A stretch of DNA of 64,000 bases from Streptomyces sp. NBC_01233 (lineage in GTDB: Bacteria; Actinomycetota; Actinomycetes; Streptomycetales; Streptomycetaceae): NCBI RefSeq assembly GCF_035989305.1, contig NZ_CP108514.1, positions 1,612,001-1,676,000 of the forward strand, in the 5' to 3' direction. The number at the start of each line of letters is the position of its first letter. The stretch's first letter is position 1. The translations under genes were made by a program, and so were the position numbers. The notes beneath the pieces are model-generated. The model saw only the letters and a list, made by a program, of their open reading frames with translations. It had not been told where the DNA came from and did not search any database. Positions 9,073 to 18,966 of the stretch are shown here, in pieces.

Positions 9073-10317
9073 CTACGAATCCGCAGCGGGGTCCCGTTGG
9101 TGAGTGCCCGGCGGAAGCCAACCCCTGGCCCGCCCCAGCGGGATGATCACCGCGGCGAATCCGATCAGCAGCACCAGCGCGAGCACCGAGGCGGCGATGA
9201 CGAGCGAGCGCGTGACGTGCCCGGTGGGGGCAGGAGCCGGGTACCGCGCGGCTGGCGGTGCCTGGCGTTCCGCCTCGGTCTTGGCCGGAAGTTCCAGGGA
9301 CAGGGCCGCGAACGGGTCGAGGCGCGGGGTGTCTGCCGGGTAGGCCGCCTCGATCAGCCGGCGCCGCAGGTCCGCTCCGGTGGCGCCGGGGTGGCGTGCC
9401 TTGACCAGCGCTGCCGCGCCCGCGACCTCGGCAGCGGCCAGCGAGGCGCCGGAGCCGATGTAGTGGCCGTTGCCGCTGGGACCCACGCTGACCATCTGGC
9501 TTCCGGGCGCGGCCAGGTCGGGCTTGTACGCGGGCGGTGCGTCCTCCTGCCGGTTGCCGTTGGACCCGAAGTCGACGACGGCCAGCGCCCCGGGCGAGGC
9601 GGCCGGCCAGAAAGGTCCGGGCGGCGGGGTGCCGTCGGGACCGAGCTCCTCCCGGGGGACCGCATCGGGCGCCGCGGGGGCGACGACGAGCGCACCCCGG
9701 CCCGTGGCGTACGCGACGGCGGCACTCACCTCCGTCCCGTCACCGCGGAGCGCGTGGCCGACGTAGATGACGTCCACGCCGCGGTCAGCGGCGGTACGGA
9801 TGCCCTGGGCGATGCGCTGCGCGCTGGGCACGCCACGGTTGTCCGTGCCCAGGAGGGCCAGGATGCGGGTCTCCGGCGCGATCCCCAGCACCGCGCTCCC
9901 CTCGATCCGGGCCCCGGCGATGAGTCCGGCGGCGAATGTGCCGTGTCCCACGCAGTCCTGGTCGGCTCCGTCCACGGCTGTCACTCGGCCGCTGAGGCTG
10001 GGTGCCTGCGCCGATACGCCGGTCCCGACGACGGCCACCGTGGTGCCGGCGCCCCTGGTGAGCTGCTGTGCCTTCGGCAACCCGAGGACCGCCCGCGCCC
10101 ACGAGCTGCTGTCCGCCCTCTTGTCCGAGGCCGCAGTGCAGGGTTGGCCCTCGCCCAGGCGCACGGGCAGCGGAGGCAGGAGCGTCACGGCATCCGGCGT
10201 CGGGTCGTCCGCGGCGGATGCGGCGATCGCCGTGGACGCGGGGGTCGGCAGAAAGAGGGTGGCCGCCGTCACGGCCGCCACGAATGTGCTCTTTACGGGA
10301 CTTGACATGCCGCGCAT
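9073..10317 (-). CDS. mycP: Mycosin-like subtilisin (MycP) with degenerate catalytic site
   Basis: About 414 aa from ATG 10317 (ATG 10308 also possible; neither has a clear ribosome-binding site). A signal peptide ([19 protein letters not shown]) is followed by an S8 subtilase domain and a C-terminal membrane helix ([19 protein letters not shown]), the mycosin plan. The His motif is intact ([12 protein letters not shown], His ~125) and so is the Ser motif ([13 protein letters not shown], Ser ~292). The Asp motif, normally D-T-G, reads VAVVGTGVS, with Gly (~98) at the catalytic Asp. The strand that normally ends in the oxyanion-hole Asn (AAGN) reads VVAPAAPD. It may therefore be a structural pseudoprotease; mycosins are known to stabilise the ESX complex independently of proteolysis. 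It is divergent from the beta-helix/AAA gene. Confidence 0.85.
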   Translation of the reverse strand: MRGMSSPVKSTFVAAVTAATLFLPTPASTAIAASAADDPTPDAVTLLPPLPVRLGEGQPCTAASDKRADSSSWARAVLGLPKAQQLTRGAGTTVAVVGTGVSAQAPSLSGRVTAVDGADQDCVGHGTFAAGLIAGARIEGSAVLGIAPETRILALLGTDNRGVPSAQRIAQGIRTAADRGVDVIYVGHALRGDGTEVSAAVAYATGRGALVVAPAAPDAVPREELGPDGTPPPGPFWPAASPGALAVVDFGSNGNRQEDAPPAYKPDLAAPGSQMVSVGPSGNGHYIGSGASLAAAEVAGAAALVKARHPGATGADLRRRLIEAAYPADTPRLDPFAALSLELPAKTEAERQAPPAARYPAPAPTGHVTRSLVIAASVLALVLLIGFAAVIIPLGRARGWLPPGTHQRDPAADS

Positions 10318-10386
10318 GATAGGCGCATCACGCCCACCCCCGTCTATAGCCCAACATACCAATATATCAAAGGATTTGGAGAGAGC

Positions 10387-13300
10387 GTGTCACGGCAGAT
10401 GCTCACGGTGCACCCCGGGAAACCGGACAGCTACCAGACGATCGGTGAGGCACTCGCCCAGGCGCGCACCGGAGCGATGATCCGGATCCACGCCGGCCGA
10501 TACCCCGAGAACCTCGTGATCCGGACCCGGGTGACGCTCGTGGCGGAGGCCGACGACGGTCCCGTGGAAATATGCCCGCGCCGCGGCAGCGCGGTCAGCC
10601 TGTTGGCCGATGCCGTCATGCTCAGTGACCTCAGCCTGCGCGGCCACGACAAGGAAGTGGCGGTGGTCGACATCCCGGCGGGACAGGCGGCCATGAACGG
10701 CTGCACCGTCACCGGGGCGGGGTGGACGGCAGTCCTCGTGCGCGGCAGCGGCTCGCTGGCCGCCCGAGGGTGCCGCATCGGCAACCCCGGAGGTGCCGGA
10801 CTCGTCGACACCTCGGCTGCCGGCAGCGTCATCGAAGACTGCCAGTTCGAGAACCTCGGCACCTCCGCGGTGGTCATCGGCGAGAACGGCGACCCCACCA
10901 TCCGCGGCTGCACGGTACGCGGCGCACGCGGCAACGGAATTCTCGCCAACGGTGAGGCCAGGGGCACGGTGGAGAACTGTGTGATCTCCGGAACCGACAA
11001 GCCCGCCATCGCGCTGGAGGGCCACAGCTCCACCCGCATCCGGGGCACCACCGTACGGGGCTCGGCCGTCGGCCTCCTGGTCAGCAGCGTGGCCCGGCCG
11101 GAGATCGAGGAAACCTCCTTCGAGTCCACAGCCCAGAGCGCCATCATCATCTCGGGCGGCGCCGATCCGCTGGTCCGCAGGTGTGTCACGCGGCGTACGA
11201 AGGGCAGCGGGCTGGTCGTCCTGGACCGCTCGCGGGGCACGATCGAAGAGTGCGAGTTCCTCTCCGCCACCGAACCCGCGATCCGGGTGGCGGAGGGCAG
11301 CTCGCCGACACTCCTGGGAAATCTCGTCCGCGACTGCACCAACACCATCGCCGGCGTGCTGGTCACCGACGCGTCCACGCCCGAGTTCGACGGCCTGCAG
11401 GTGCACGGCGCCGCGGGAGCCGGCATCTCCGTCCGCTCGTCCGCCGATCCGCTGATCCGCCATGCGACGGTTACGGGCTCCGGAGGCAACGGTGTGGAGT
11501 TCACCGACAACGGGCGGGGACGCCTGGAGCACTGCCGCGTCGAAACGGCGGGCGGCTCGGGGCTGTTCGTCGCCGATGACGCCAGCCCGGACGTCAGTGA
11601 CACCGTGCTGGCCTCGGCGGACCGCTCCGGGCTGACCGTCGGGGAGCGCGGGCTGGCCCTGCTGCGGGACTGCGAGATCAGCGCCAGCTCCGAGTCCGGT
11701 GTGACCGTGATGGACGGCGGCGAGACCACTTTGGAGCGGGTCCGGGTCCATGGCGCCCGTGCTCACGGGATTCTCCTCTCACGTGGCAGCCGGGGGGAGC
11801 TGACCGCCTGCGAGTTCACCGGCGGCGCGGGCGACGGCATACGCGTCGACACCGAGGAGGCCGTGTCCGCCGTCCGGTGCGTCGTGCGGGACAACCGGGG
11901 CTCGGGCCTGCGCCAGAGCCGGCCCGGCAGCCGCCTTTCCGTCGAACACCTCACCAGTGGCGGCAACGGTGCCGAGGACGCCTGGGGGGACACCGGACCC
12001 GGCACGGGCGATCCGCACGGAGCACAGAACGCCGCGGGCCGGGAGCCCGAAGGCCCGCTGGCCGAGCTGGAAGCCCTCACCGGCCTGGACAACGTCAAGC
12101 ATCAGGTGCGCACGCTGGTCAATCTCAACCAGCTGGCGGAGCAGCGCAGGAGGCTCGGCATGCCGGTGGCGTCCATGAGTCGCCACCTGGTCTTCGCGGG
12201 ACCGCCCGGCACCGGCAAGACGACCGTGGCCCGGCTGTACGGGGGGATCATGGCATCGCTGGGGGTCCTACGCACGGGCCACCTCGTCGAGGTAGCCCGC
12301 GCCGACCTGGTCGCACAGATCATCGGCGGCACGGCGATCAAGACGACGGAGGCCTTCAAGAGCGCGCTCGGCGGGGTCCTGTTCATCGACGAGGCGTACA
12401 CCCTCACGCCCGACGGTGCTTCGTCGAACGACTTCGGCCGTGAGGCCGTCGACACCCTGCTCAAGCTGATGGAGGACCACCGCGACGACATCGTCGTGGT
12501 CGCGGCCGGCTACTCGGAGCAGATGCAGTCCTTCCTGACCGCGAACCCCGGCCTCAGCTCCCGGTTCACACGCACCATCGAGTTCGGCAACTACAGCGTC
12601 GACGAACTCGTGACAATCACTGAGAGCATGTGCGAACAGCACCAGTACGCCCTCGGTCCGATGACGAGGGAGGCCCTGTTCCTGCACTTCGAGGGAATGA
12701 CCCGGGATGCGACCTTCGGCAACGGGCGTGCGGCTCGCGGGGTGTTCGAGGAAATGGTGGACCGACAGTCTTTCCGGCTCGCCTCCCTGACCGATCCGGG
12801 CGAGAGTGACCTGTCGACGCTATTGCCGGAAGATGTCGGGGAGCAGGTGGCCGCGTCCCTGAACGGCACAGCCGAAGCCGCGGATGACGAGCCCGGACCG
12901 CTGGCCCGACTGGAGTCGATGGTGGGCCTGAACGCGGTCAAGCGCGAGGTGACCGATCTGGTTGACCTGCTGTCCAACGCCCGGCAGCGAGCCGCCGCGG
13001 GCCTGCCGACCGCCAGGATCAGCAACCACCTGGTTTTCACCGGGCAGCCAGGAACGGGCAAGACGACGGTGGCGCGCCTGTACGCAGAACTGCTGCACTC
13101 CCTCGGCGTACTGGCCCGGCCCCACCTCGTCGAAGTGGCCCGCGCCGATCTGGTGGGCCAGTACGTCGGGCACACCGCACAACTCACCAAATCGGTGTTC
13201 AACAGCGCTCTGGGCGGAGTGCTGTTCATCGACGAGGCGTACACCCTGACGCCGGAGGGCTCTGCAAACGACTTCGGCCGTGAGGCGGTGGACACCCTGC

Positions 13301-13713
13301 TGAAGCTGATGGAGGACCACCGGGACGAGGTCGTGCTCATCGCCGCGGGCTACACGGATGAGATGGAGCGGTTCCTCGCCTCGAACCCCGGCCTCGCCTC
13401 ACGGTTCTCGCGCTTGGTGGAGTTCGAGGACTACACGACGGAAGAGCTGGTGACGATCGTCACCCAGCACGCCGCGGTGTCCGGGTACGCATTGGACGCC
13501 GCCACCCTCGCGGCCCTGCGCGTCCATGTGGACGCGATCCCACGCGGGCGGTCCTTCGGCAACGGCCGGCTGGCCCGCCGCATCCTGGAGGACATGATCA
13601 CGCACCAGGCCCGCCGGCTCACCCGAATGGAGCGGCCGACTGTCGACGACTTGAGGCTGTTGCTGCCTGAGGACCTGGAGCAGAACATTCATCCACAGCG
13701 AACACGGCGCTGA
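10387..13713 (+). CDS. Beta-helix protein fused to two EccA-like AAA+ ATPase modules
   Basis: This 1108-aa protein starts at GTG 10387 with GGAGAG 6 nt upstream. Residues ~10-540 are right-handed parallel beta-helix repeats with recurring patterns such as GSGLVV, GNGIL and DPLIR. A short linker leads to two CbxX/CfqX (EccA/SpoVK-type) AAA+ modules. Module 1 has GPPGTGKTT (~607), [10 protein letters not shown] and an SSRFTR arginine finger. Module 2 has GQPGTGKTT (~888), the same [10 protein letters not shown] and ASRFSR. Mycobacterial EccA has an N-terminal TPR-like domain and one AAA module, so this architecture differs. It is probably a cytosolic unfoldase or chaperone acting on ESX substrates, with the helix as recognition arm; that role is inference. 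Confidence 0.88.
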   Translation: MSRQMLTVHPGKPDSYQTIGEALAQARTGAMIRIHAGRYPENLVIRTRVTLVAEADDGPVEICPRRGSAVSLLADAVMLSDLSLRGHDKEVAVVDIPAGQAAMNGCTVTGAGWTAVLVRGSGSLAARGCRIGNPGGAGLVDTSAAGSVIEDCQFENLGTSAVVIGENGDPTIRGCTVRGARGNGILANGEARGTVENCVISGTDKPAIALEGHSSTRIRGTTVRGSAVGLLVSSVARPEIEETSFESTAQSAIIISGGADPLVRRCVTRRTKGSGLVVLDRSRGTIEECEFLSATEPAIRVAEGSSPTLLGNLVRDCTNTIAGVLVTDASTPEFDGLQVHGAAGAGISVRSSADPLIRHATVTGSGGNGVEFTDNGRGRLEHCRVETAGGSGLFVADDASPDVSDTVLASADRSGLTVGERGLALLRDCEISASSESGVTVMDGGETTLERVRVHGARAHGILLSRGSRGELTACEFTGGAGDGIRVDTEEAVSAVRCVVRDNRGSGLRQSRPGSRLSVEHLTSGGNGAEDAWGDTGPGTGDPHGAQNAAGREPEGPLAELEALTGLDNVKHQVRTLVNLNQLAEQRRRLGMPVASMSRHLVFAGPPGTGKTTVARLYGGIMASLGVLRTGHLVEVARADLVAQIIGGTAIKTTEAFKSALGGVLFIDEAYTLTPDGASSNDFGREAVDTLLKLMEDHRDDIVVVAAGYSEQMQSFLTANPGLSSRFTRTIEFGNYSVDELVTITESMCEQHQYALGPMTREALFLHFEGMTRDATFGNGRAARGVFEEMVDRQSFRLASLTDPGESDLSTLLPEDVGEQVAASLNGTAEAADDEPGPLARLESMVGLNAVKREVTDLVDLLSNARQRAAAGLPTARISNHLVFTGQPGTGKTTVARLYAELLHSLGVLARPHLVEVARADLVGQYVGHTAQLTKSVFNSALGGVLFIDEAYTLTPEGSANDFGREAVDTLLKLMEDHRDEVVLIAAGYTDEMERFLASNPGLASRFSRLVEFEDYTTEELVTIVTQHAAVSGYALDAATLAALRVHVDAIPRGRSFGNGRLARRILEDMITHQARRLTRMERPTVDDLRLLLPEDLEQNIHPQRTRR

Positions 13714-13826
13714 ACCAGCCCTGCCAGAGACCGCCCGCTCGGTGCCCCTCCGCCCTTGGGCGGGGCCGCGGAACCGCGGCGAGAGAGGCTCCCTCCTGCC
13801 TCCCGTGAGGCACGAGTGAGGCGCTC

Positions 13827-14036
13827 TCAGATCAGCAAGAGGACCAGGCCCACGCAGCCGGCCCACGGGAGGAGAAGGGCCGCGATGCCTGCGATCCCCG
13901 CGATCCGCCGCCACCGGCTCTGCCGGGGAAACGGATGGCCGTCAAATCGGTCGAGGCGACGCGCGAAGCAGGGCGCCTGCTCCCGCAGCCGACACTCGAT
14001 GTCTTCCAAGGCCAGGTCCTGGCTCCTACGGTCCAT
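13827..14036 (-). CDS. Small DUF3040-like membrane protein
   Basis: About 69 aa from ATG 14036 (GTG 14039 also in frame). An AGGAGG site lies 5 nt upstream. The N-terminal half is charged and helical (LALEDIECRLREQAPCFARRL), as in DUF3040 proteins, which carry a conserved LxxIExxLxxxdPxFaxrl motif. It ends in a hydrophobic helix (IAGIAALLLPWAGCVGLVLLLI). The upstream leader contains four tandem copies of the ribosome-binding sequence. It is convergent with the beta-helix/AAA gene. The function of the family is unknown, and a link to T7SS is only positional. Confidence 0.65.
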   Translation of the reverse strand: MDRRSQDLALEDIECRLREQAPCFARRLDRFDGHPFPRQSRWRRIAGIAGIAALLLPWAGCVGLVLLLI

Positions 14037-14043
14037 CACGCCC

Positions 14044-14073
14044 TCCTGCGCTCCTGCGCTCCTGCGCTCCTGA
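14044..14073. repeat. 8-bp tandem repeat of a Shine-Dalgarno sequence
   Basis: CTCCTGCG is repeated three times followed by CTCCTG, i.e. four tandem GGAG-type sites on the minus strand (CGCAGGAG units). They lie directly upstream of the start of the DUF3040-like gene. The array could be a slippage-prone translational tuning element. Confidence 0.6.
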
Positions 14074-14688
14074 CATCGTTGATCCCCACCCCGGCCCGCA
14101 GCAGCACACCGCGCTTATGCCCGGACCATGCGGCCACGGCCCACCGTCGGCGAATGCCGCCCCGTCAACGCGGTTCAACCGGCTGTCCCCATGGCGAACC
14201 AAGTACCGCGAATCGAAACCGCCTACGGCAGACACGTCCCGGACGAACTTTCCATGCGACAGCGCAATCTGGAGAACTCACCCTCTACACAACAATTCCG
14301 TAAGGCGTGAAATCTTTCGGGCTCAGGACGAGCAAGCTGACACGCAGATGCGTCGCCAGCCTCTTCCAGGATAGGCCCCCATCTCCCTTTCAGTCAGGCC
14401 CGTTCTGGCTTGAAACGTGTGGTGTTCATGCCTGCAGCATGGCTTGCGACGACTCCCCGTGGGGGCATACTTGCATCTCAGCGCGGTTCAGACTCCCGGC
14501 CTACACCAGTGCGCGTCATTCCGCATCGCTCCCGAGCGACCGCTTCTGGCCACGACGGCGCCCGCTTCACCCTGCAATTCGGGCACACATCGAAAGATTT
14601 GACGAGCCAGAATGCCACGTCTTGCCCATTCCTCTTGACGGCAAAGGAAATCTGCCTATAAATGCAGTGACATACCCGAAGGAGAGCC
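14074..14688. other. Gene-poor region upstream of NlpC/P60 gene
   Basis: I see no convincing gene in these ~600 bases. Short open frames have no coding bias and no ribosome-binding sites. Base composition is more AT-rich than the surroundings. The right end holds a good sigma70-type promoter. Confidence 0.5.
14635..14662 (+). promoter_or_regulatory. Sigma70-type promoter for NlpC/P60 gene
   Basis: TTGACG (14635-14640), a 16-bp spacer and TATAAA (14657-14662) lie 27 bp upstream of the GTG start at 14689. This is near consensus for the vegetative HrdB-type holoenzyme. Confidence 0.55.
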
Positions 14689-15654
14689 GTGAGAACACTC
14701 ACCGAAACCCTGGCCAGCACTGCCATTTCGTACGGCGCCCGTCAGCGCCGCCGCGATCTCGCTCGACAGGCTCTGGAACAAAGGCCGGGAGAAGCCCCGC
14801 GCGCCTCAGAGAACTCCTACTCCGCCGCAGGGCGTCCCTCCTCCGCCCCGAGACGCCTCGCCCGCTTGGTATTGGGCGCGACGGTCGGCGCGGCTGTGCT
14901 GGCCGGAACCGGCACGGGAACCGCTTCAGCGATGCCCGCACCCAGCCACGCTGGATGGGATGGGACCAGGTACTGGTACAAGGACGCCTCGGGTGGGTGG
15001 CGCTGGACGTCCCACTACGACAAGTACCTCGCGAACGTGGATGCCGCGGGGGCCGACCTCGCGGCCCCCACAAACACCCGCCCCTCAGCCATGCCGGTCT
15101 TCCGGGGCCACGCGGGGTGGGACGCAACAGACCGCGTCTACTGGTACGAGAACGACGGGCACTGGTGGTGGACCAGCCATCGTGAGAAGTACGAACGATT
15201 CAGCGAGAGGTCCAATCGCGCGACCACCACCACAGCCGGCGACGACGCCGAGGGAGAGACGGTCACGGAGTCAGTCCCGGTGGGCTCGGGGACATCGGTT
15301 GTCGAGAGCGCCATCGATTTCGCGAGCGCGCAGGTGGGTGACCCCTACGTATACGGGGGCAACGGCCCCAACGCCTGGGACTGCTCCGGGCTGGTCCAGG
15401 CGGCCTACCAGCAAGCCAAGGTCGCACTCCCCCGCGTAGCGGCGGACCAGTACCGCGCCACCACTCCCCTCACCCGCTCGCAACTCCAGCGCGGCGACCT
15501 GGTGTTCTGGTCCACCAACGGGCGTGCGTCCGGTGTCTACCACGTCGCGATCTACCTAGGGGGCGATCAGTATCTGGAGTCTCCCCGCCCTGGAAGGTCG
15601 GTCCGCGTGTCGAGCTTCAGCTCCTTCAACCCCAACCTCTATGGCCGGCCGTAG
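14689..15654 (+). CDS. Secreted NlpC/P60 cell-wall endopeptidase
   Basis: This 321-aa protein starts at GTG 14689 after AAGGAGAG. It has a long basic N-region, then a membrane-spanning signal (LARLVLGATVGAAVLAGTG) and an Ala-x-Ala-type cleavage zone (TASAMPA). Residues ~85-165 hold two copies of a Trp/Tyr-rich repeat (HAGWDGTRYWYK; HAGWDATDRVYWYEN), possibly wall-binding. The C-terminal NlpC/P60 domain has the Cys nucleophile in WDCSGLV and His in VYHVAIYLGG. Such enzymes cleave stem-peptide bonds in peptidoglycan. Peptidoglycan hydrolases often accompany T7SS loci and may open the wall for the apparatus. It is flanked by the DUF3040-like gene and an unknown gene. Confidence 0.85.
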   Translation: MRTLTETLASTAISYGARQRRRDLARQALEQRPGEAPRASENSYSAAGRPSSAPRRLARLVLGATVGAAVLAGTGTGTASAMPAPSHAGWDGTRYWYKDASGGWRWTSHYDKYLANVDAAGADLAAPTNTRPSAMPVFRGHAGWDATDRVYWYENDGHWWWTSHREKYERFSERSNRATTTTAGDDAEGETVTESVPVGSGTSVVESAIDFASAQVGDPYVYGGNGPNAWDCSGLVQAAYQQAKVALPRVAADQYRATTPLTRSQLQRGDLVFWSTNGRASGVYHVAIYLGGDQYLESPRPGRSVRVSSFSSFNPNLYGRP

Positions 15655-15677
15655 TGAAGGCTGTGCCGCACAGCACG

Positions 15678-16886
15678 TCAGGAGTCGGTAGCGGTCGTGC
15701 GAAAGCCGTCCAGTCGTCGCCGAACGGCGGCGCGGGCGCCTGGCTGTCGACCGGGGACCTGCTCACGGAGTGAAAGGAGCGTCGCTCCCAGGGCCATGGT
15801 ACGGACAGGGTCCGACACCCGCAGCCATTGATGGTGGGCTCGGTCCACGGCCGCTATGACCTCCTCGGCCTCCGGCACCTGCCGGAGGCTGTACAGCCGG
15901 ACCTCGGCAACCTTCATCCAGCCCTCGCAGCTGCGGCCGGGGTCCTCGGCAAGACGAGCCAGATCCGCCTGCACCTCCATCCATTGGACGGCCGGTGCCG
16001 AATGAGGCCCGTGGGACCGTAGCGCCTCGGACTGGCAAGCGGAGGCCATAGAGGCCGCCCGGGCATGACACCCGGCCGCCGCCGCCATGAGGATCGCGGG
16101 CAGGGGGTCTTCGGGCGTGGCAGGCCCTGCCCCGAGGGACCTTGCGGTGTCGCGCGACGCCAAGGTCCGACCCACGGCGCGCAACCCCGGTAGCGCAACC
16201 GGGGGACAATGCTCCCTGGCCAATACCACTCCGTCCGACTCCCCCACCAGGTCGATCGCCGCCGTGTGGACGGTAGGGAACGGGAGTTCCTGGCCGTCAT
16301 TCAGCAGCTTCGCACAAGCCATCAGATAGGTGGGAGAACGGGTCTCGCGTCGACGTGGCGGTGGAAGTACCCGTCCGTACAAGGAAACCCCCTGGCAGAG
16401 GGCCAGCCCATTCTCCCTGATGTGGGTCCAGGCCGCAGGCTCCGCTACCAGGTCCACCACCACACGGGTGTGGCCGGCGCTCCGCACTTTGAGCTCCGTT
16501 GCCAATGACCGCCAGGACAGCGACGTGTACCGCAGGCTTCCAGGAGTGGTCAGCGCCAGCCCCAGGTACAACTCGCTCTTGTGTCGGTCCAAGTACAGCT
16601 GACCCACGACGTAGACAGACACTGGGCCGCGGTTCTGGAGAACACCGCGTATCCGTGCCAGCACCGCCTCGGGCTCGATGGGATCGACCAGTTCGATGAC
16701 GGACCCCTCGGCCGTACCGGTCAATCGGCTCGGCGGGATCGCTCCCAGCGGGAGCAGGGCGGACGCCGTTTCCATCAGCCGCCCCTTGCCCGTTGGCGCC
16801 GCTGCCAGCACGATCGCCGCGCCGGGCGCCGGGGACTTCACGCCGGGCTCATCGTTCAGGACGACTCGCCAAGAACTCGTGTTCAT
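15678..16886 (-). CDS. Unknown actinobacterial protein, 402 aa
   Basis: The start ATG 16886 follows an AAGGGGG site. The N-terminal part has alternating strands and helices with an AAPTGKGR loop that resembles a P-loop only weakly (no GK[ST]). The second half is helical with repeat-like character (ARAASMASAC, QADLARLAEDP, EGWMKVAEVRLYSLRQV). There is no signal peptide or membrane segment. It ends 23 bp from the convergent NlpC/P60 gene. Sequence composition is normal. I do not recognise the family. Because homologues are unknown to me, any T7SS role is only a guess from position. Confidence 0.6.
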   Translation of the reverse strand: MNTSSWRVVLNDEPGVKSPAPGAAIVLAAAPTGKGRLMETASALLPLGAIPPSRLTGTAEGSVIELVDPIEPEAVLARIRGVLQNRGPVSVYVVGQLYLDRHKSELYLGLALTTPGSLRYTSLSWRSLATELKVRSAGHTRVVVDLVAEPAAWTHIRENGLALCQGVSLYGRVLPPPRRRETRSPTYLMACAKLLNDGQELPFPTVHTAAIDLVGESDGVVLAREHCPPVALPGLRAVGRTLASRDTARSLGAGPATPEDPLPAILMAAAAGCHARAASMASACQSEALRSHGPHSAPAVQWMEVQADLARLAEDPGRSCEGWMKVAEVRLYSLRQVPEAEEVIAAVDRAHHQWLRVSDPVRTMALGATLLSLREQVPGRQPGARAAVRRRLDGFRTTATDS

Positions 16887-17154
16887 GCTTTCCCCCTTGG
16901 AACCTCGCGCACAAAAATCGGCGGCTACCGGCAGGAAGGCCGGTGTCTGCCGTGACTGGTTCGGGCGGACAGGCTGCAGATAGTCGCCGTCTCGGCCACC
17001 TTCTGCCCCATGCAGACAAAAGGATATGAGCGGAACCAGCGCCGTGGAATGCCCGATTGCCCTCGGCAGCGTTCCGGTTCACGCCCGCTGGCAGCAGCTC
17101 TGCTCCTCAAGCCGCAGGGCACTCCCCGCCAGGACGACCGCAGCCCTCAACTGG
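16887..17154. other. Gap before ISAs1 element
   Basis: No gene is visible. The region presumably contains the promoter of the 402-aa gene. It ends at the 10-bp target repeat of the adjacent insertion sequence. Confidence 0.5.
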
Positions 17155-17361
17155 CTTCGGTGACCAGGGCTTCGGCATAGTCGTGGCTTGAGTGGATTGC
17201 CCTGATATGCGCTGGCGGCGGTCCGTATGCAGAGCAGGAACGGGCTTCCCTGGGTGCCGATGTGAGGGCCCCGCGGTGGGGATATCGCCCGCTATTACCC
17301 CCGGCCCACTGAGCGGGTCTTCGCGCGGTCGTACCGTTCAATCCGGTGGTGGTGGGAGAGG

Positions 17362-17565
17362 GTGAGTTGCTTGGATCGGCGCATGGAGAACTCGATCTGG
17401 GATGCGTTGCTGCCGGTGGTTCGGGAAGAGGTGGACGAGCTGATCAGGGGTGGTCGGCGGCTTCACGCGGTGAAGCTCATCCGGGAGGCCCACCCCGGGC
17501 CGCTTCCTCGACTACCTGACGCTGTGGAGGTGATGTGCGAGCGCGCGGCGGAGCTGCGGTGCTGA
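17362..17565 (+). CDS. 67-aa protein inside the ISAs1 element
   Basis: The start GTG 17362 follows GGGAGAGG; ATG 17383 is an alternative. The sequence MENSIWDALLPVVREEVDEL is followed by RRLHAVKLIREAH, which resembles the KxAVKxIREx segment of ribosomal L7/L12-like and ClpS-binding folds. The end is Cys-containing. Third-position GC is high, which supports coding. It lies between the left inverted repeat and the transposase pseudogene, so it behaves as a passenger or as a regulator of the element. It is too short for a firm family call. Confidence 0.5.
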   Translation: MSCLDRRMENSIWDALLPVVREEVDELIRGGRRLHAVKLIREAHPGPLPRLPDAVEVMCERAAELRC

Positions 17566-17729
17566 CACGGGTGCGGAGCCCTGTGCAGCGAGTCCGTGGG
17601 TCCAGCTGCGACGCAGAACCCCGCTGGAGTCCCGATGGTGGATACCCGACCGGCAGGCCCTCAGCGTTCTCGTGTGAGGCCCGGTCCGTGGCGATCTGTC
17701 AGCTTGGCTGGCCCCGGAACGTAGCAGGC

Positions 17730-17788
17730 ACGGGCTTCCAAGATCATGGAGTTCTCGACGCCCCGTGATCCGACGGGAAGACCGTGCC
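17730..17788. repeat. Long inverted repeat upstream of transposase
   Basis: GCAGGCACGGGCTTCC and its near-perfect complement GGAAGACCGTGCCTGC enclose about 37 bases that include a second small dyad (GATCATGG/CCGTGATC). The right arm overlaps the transposase start. A related sequence (GCAGGCACGGTCCCC followed by GATCATGGCGTTCT) is found near 32.56 kb, so this is probably IS-derived. It could form an mRNA hairpin blocking read-in translation of the transposase. Confidence 0.45.
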
Positions 17789-18966
17789 TGCCGAAGCATC
17801 ATCGCCGATCCCGCCTGCCTTGACCAACTCCGTCAGCAGCCTGAGGCCGTGCCCGAGGAGATCCCGGGCCTGCTGGAGCGACTGGCTGAGGTGCCCGACC
17901 CTCGGGACCCGCGCGGCGTGCGACACGCCCTGGTCGCCGTGCTCACGCTCACCGCGTGCGCGGTTCTGGCCGGGGCGACCTCCCTGCTGGCGGTCGGCGA
18001 GTAGATCGCTGACGCCCCGTCCTGTGTCCTGGAGCGCCTTGGCGTACGGCCCGACCCGCTGTTCCCGAAGCGATGCACGCCTGCGGAAACGACGGTACGA
18101 CGGCTGCTGGGCCGCATCGACGGCGACGTGTTGGACCGGGCAGTGTGCGGCTGGCTGGCTGACCGGCGCCTCGGCGCCGACGGCCGGCTGCGCGCACTGG
18201 CGGTCGACGGCAAGAGCCTGCGCGAGCAGGCAGAGCCAAGGGCCGGAAGGTTCATCTGCTCGCCGCATGCGACCCCGTCCGCAGCTTGGTCCTGGCCCAG
18301 CTCGACGTGGGCGAGAAGACCAATGAGATCACCTGCTTCCGGCCGCTACTGGAGACCCTCACCGACTTGGCGGGCGTGGTCGTGACCAGCGACGCGATGC
18401 ACACCCAGCGCGAGCATGCGACATACCTGCTCGGCCGCAACGCGCACTTCATCGTGATCGTGAAAGGACATCAGAAGAGGCTCCGCAAGCAGCTCAAGTC
18501 CCTTCCGTGGAAGCAGATTCCGCTGCAGTCACGCACCCGTGACACCGGGCATGGCCGGGGTGAGATCCGCCGGATCAAGGTGTGCACGGTGAACAACCTG
18601 CTCTTCCCCAGCGCACGCCAGGCCGTTCAGCTCAGGCGCCGCCGGGTGGACCGCAAGACCGGCAGGATCAGTATCAAGACCGTCTACGCGGTCACCAGCC
18701 TGACCGCCAGGCAGGTCACACCCGCCCAGCTCGCGACCTTCATTCGTGACCACTGGAAGATCGAGGCCCTGCACCATGTGCGAGACGTGACGTTCGCCGA
18801 GGACGCCTCGCAGCTGCGGACGGGCACCGCCCCCCGTTCCATGGCAACCTGGCGCAACCTCGCTATCGGCGCCCTCCGCCTCGCGGGGAGCACCAACATC
18901 GCCGCCAGCCTTCGACGTAACGCTCGCGACGCCAGCAGGCCGCTCGCTCTCCTTGGACTCACGTGA
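17784..18966 (+). pseudogene. ISAs1-family transposase, inactivated
   Basis: DDE transposase of the ISAs1 family, recognised by [43 protein letters not shown] and the C-terminal [12 protein letters not shown] segment. Three lesions are visible. A frameshift near 17830-17855 separates the GTG-17784 start frame from the main frame. A TAG at 18002-18004 replaces the expected Trp after LLAVGE. A 1-base deletion near 18219 turns the expected [11 protein letters not shown] into a shifted frame. The 3' half (18286-18966) remains open. The protein cannot be made without multiple recoding events. Confidence 0.85.

Noticed and set aside
1-17000. EccE and PE/PPE-like genes in the ESX locus
   Set aside because: No frame shows EccE-type two-helix N-terminus or PE/PPE motifs; not reported.
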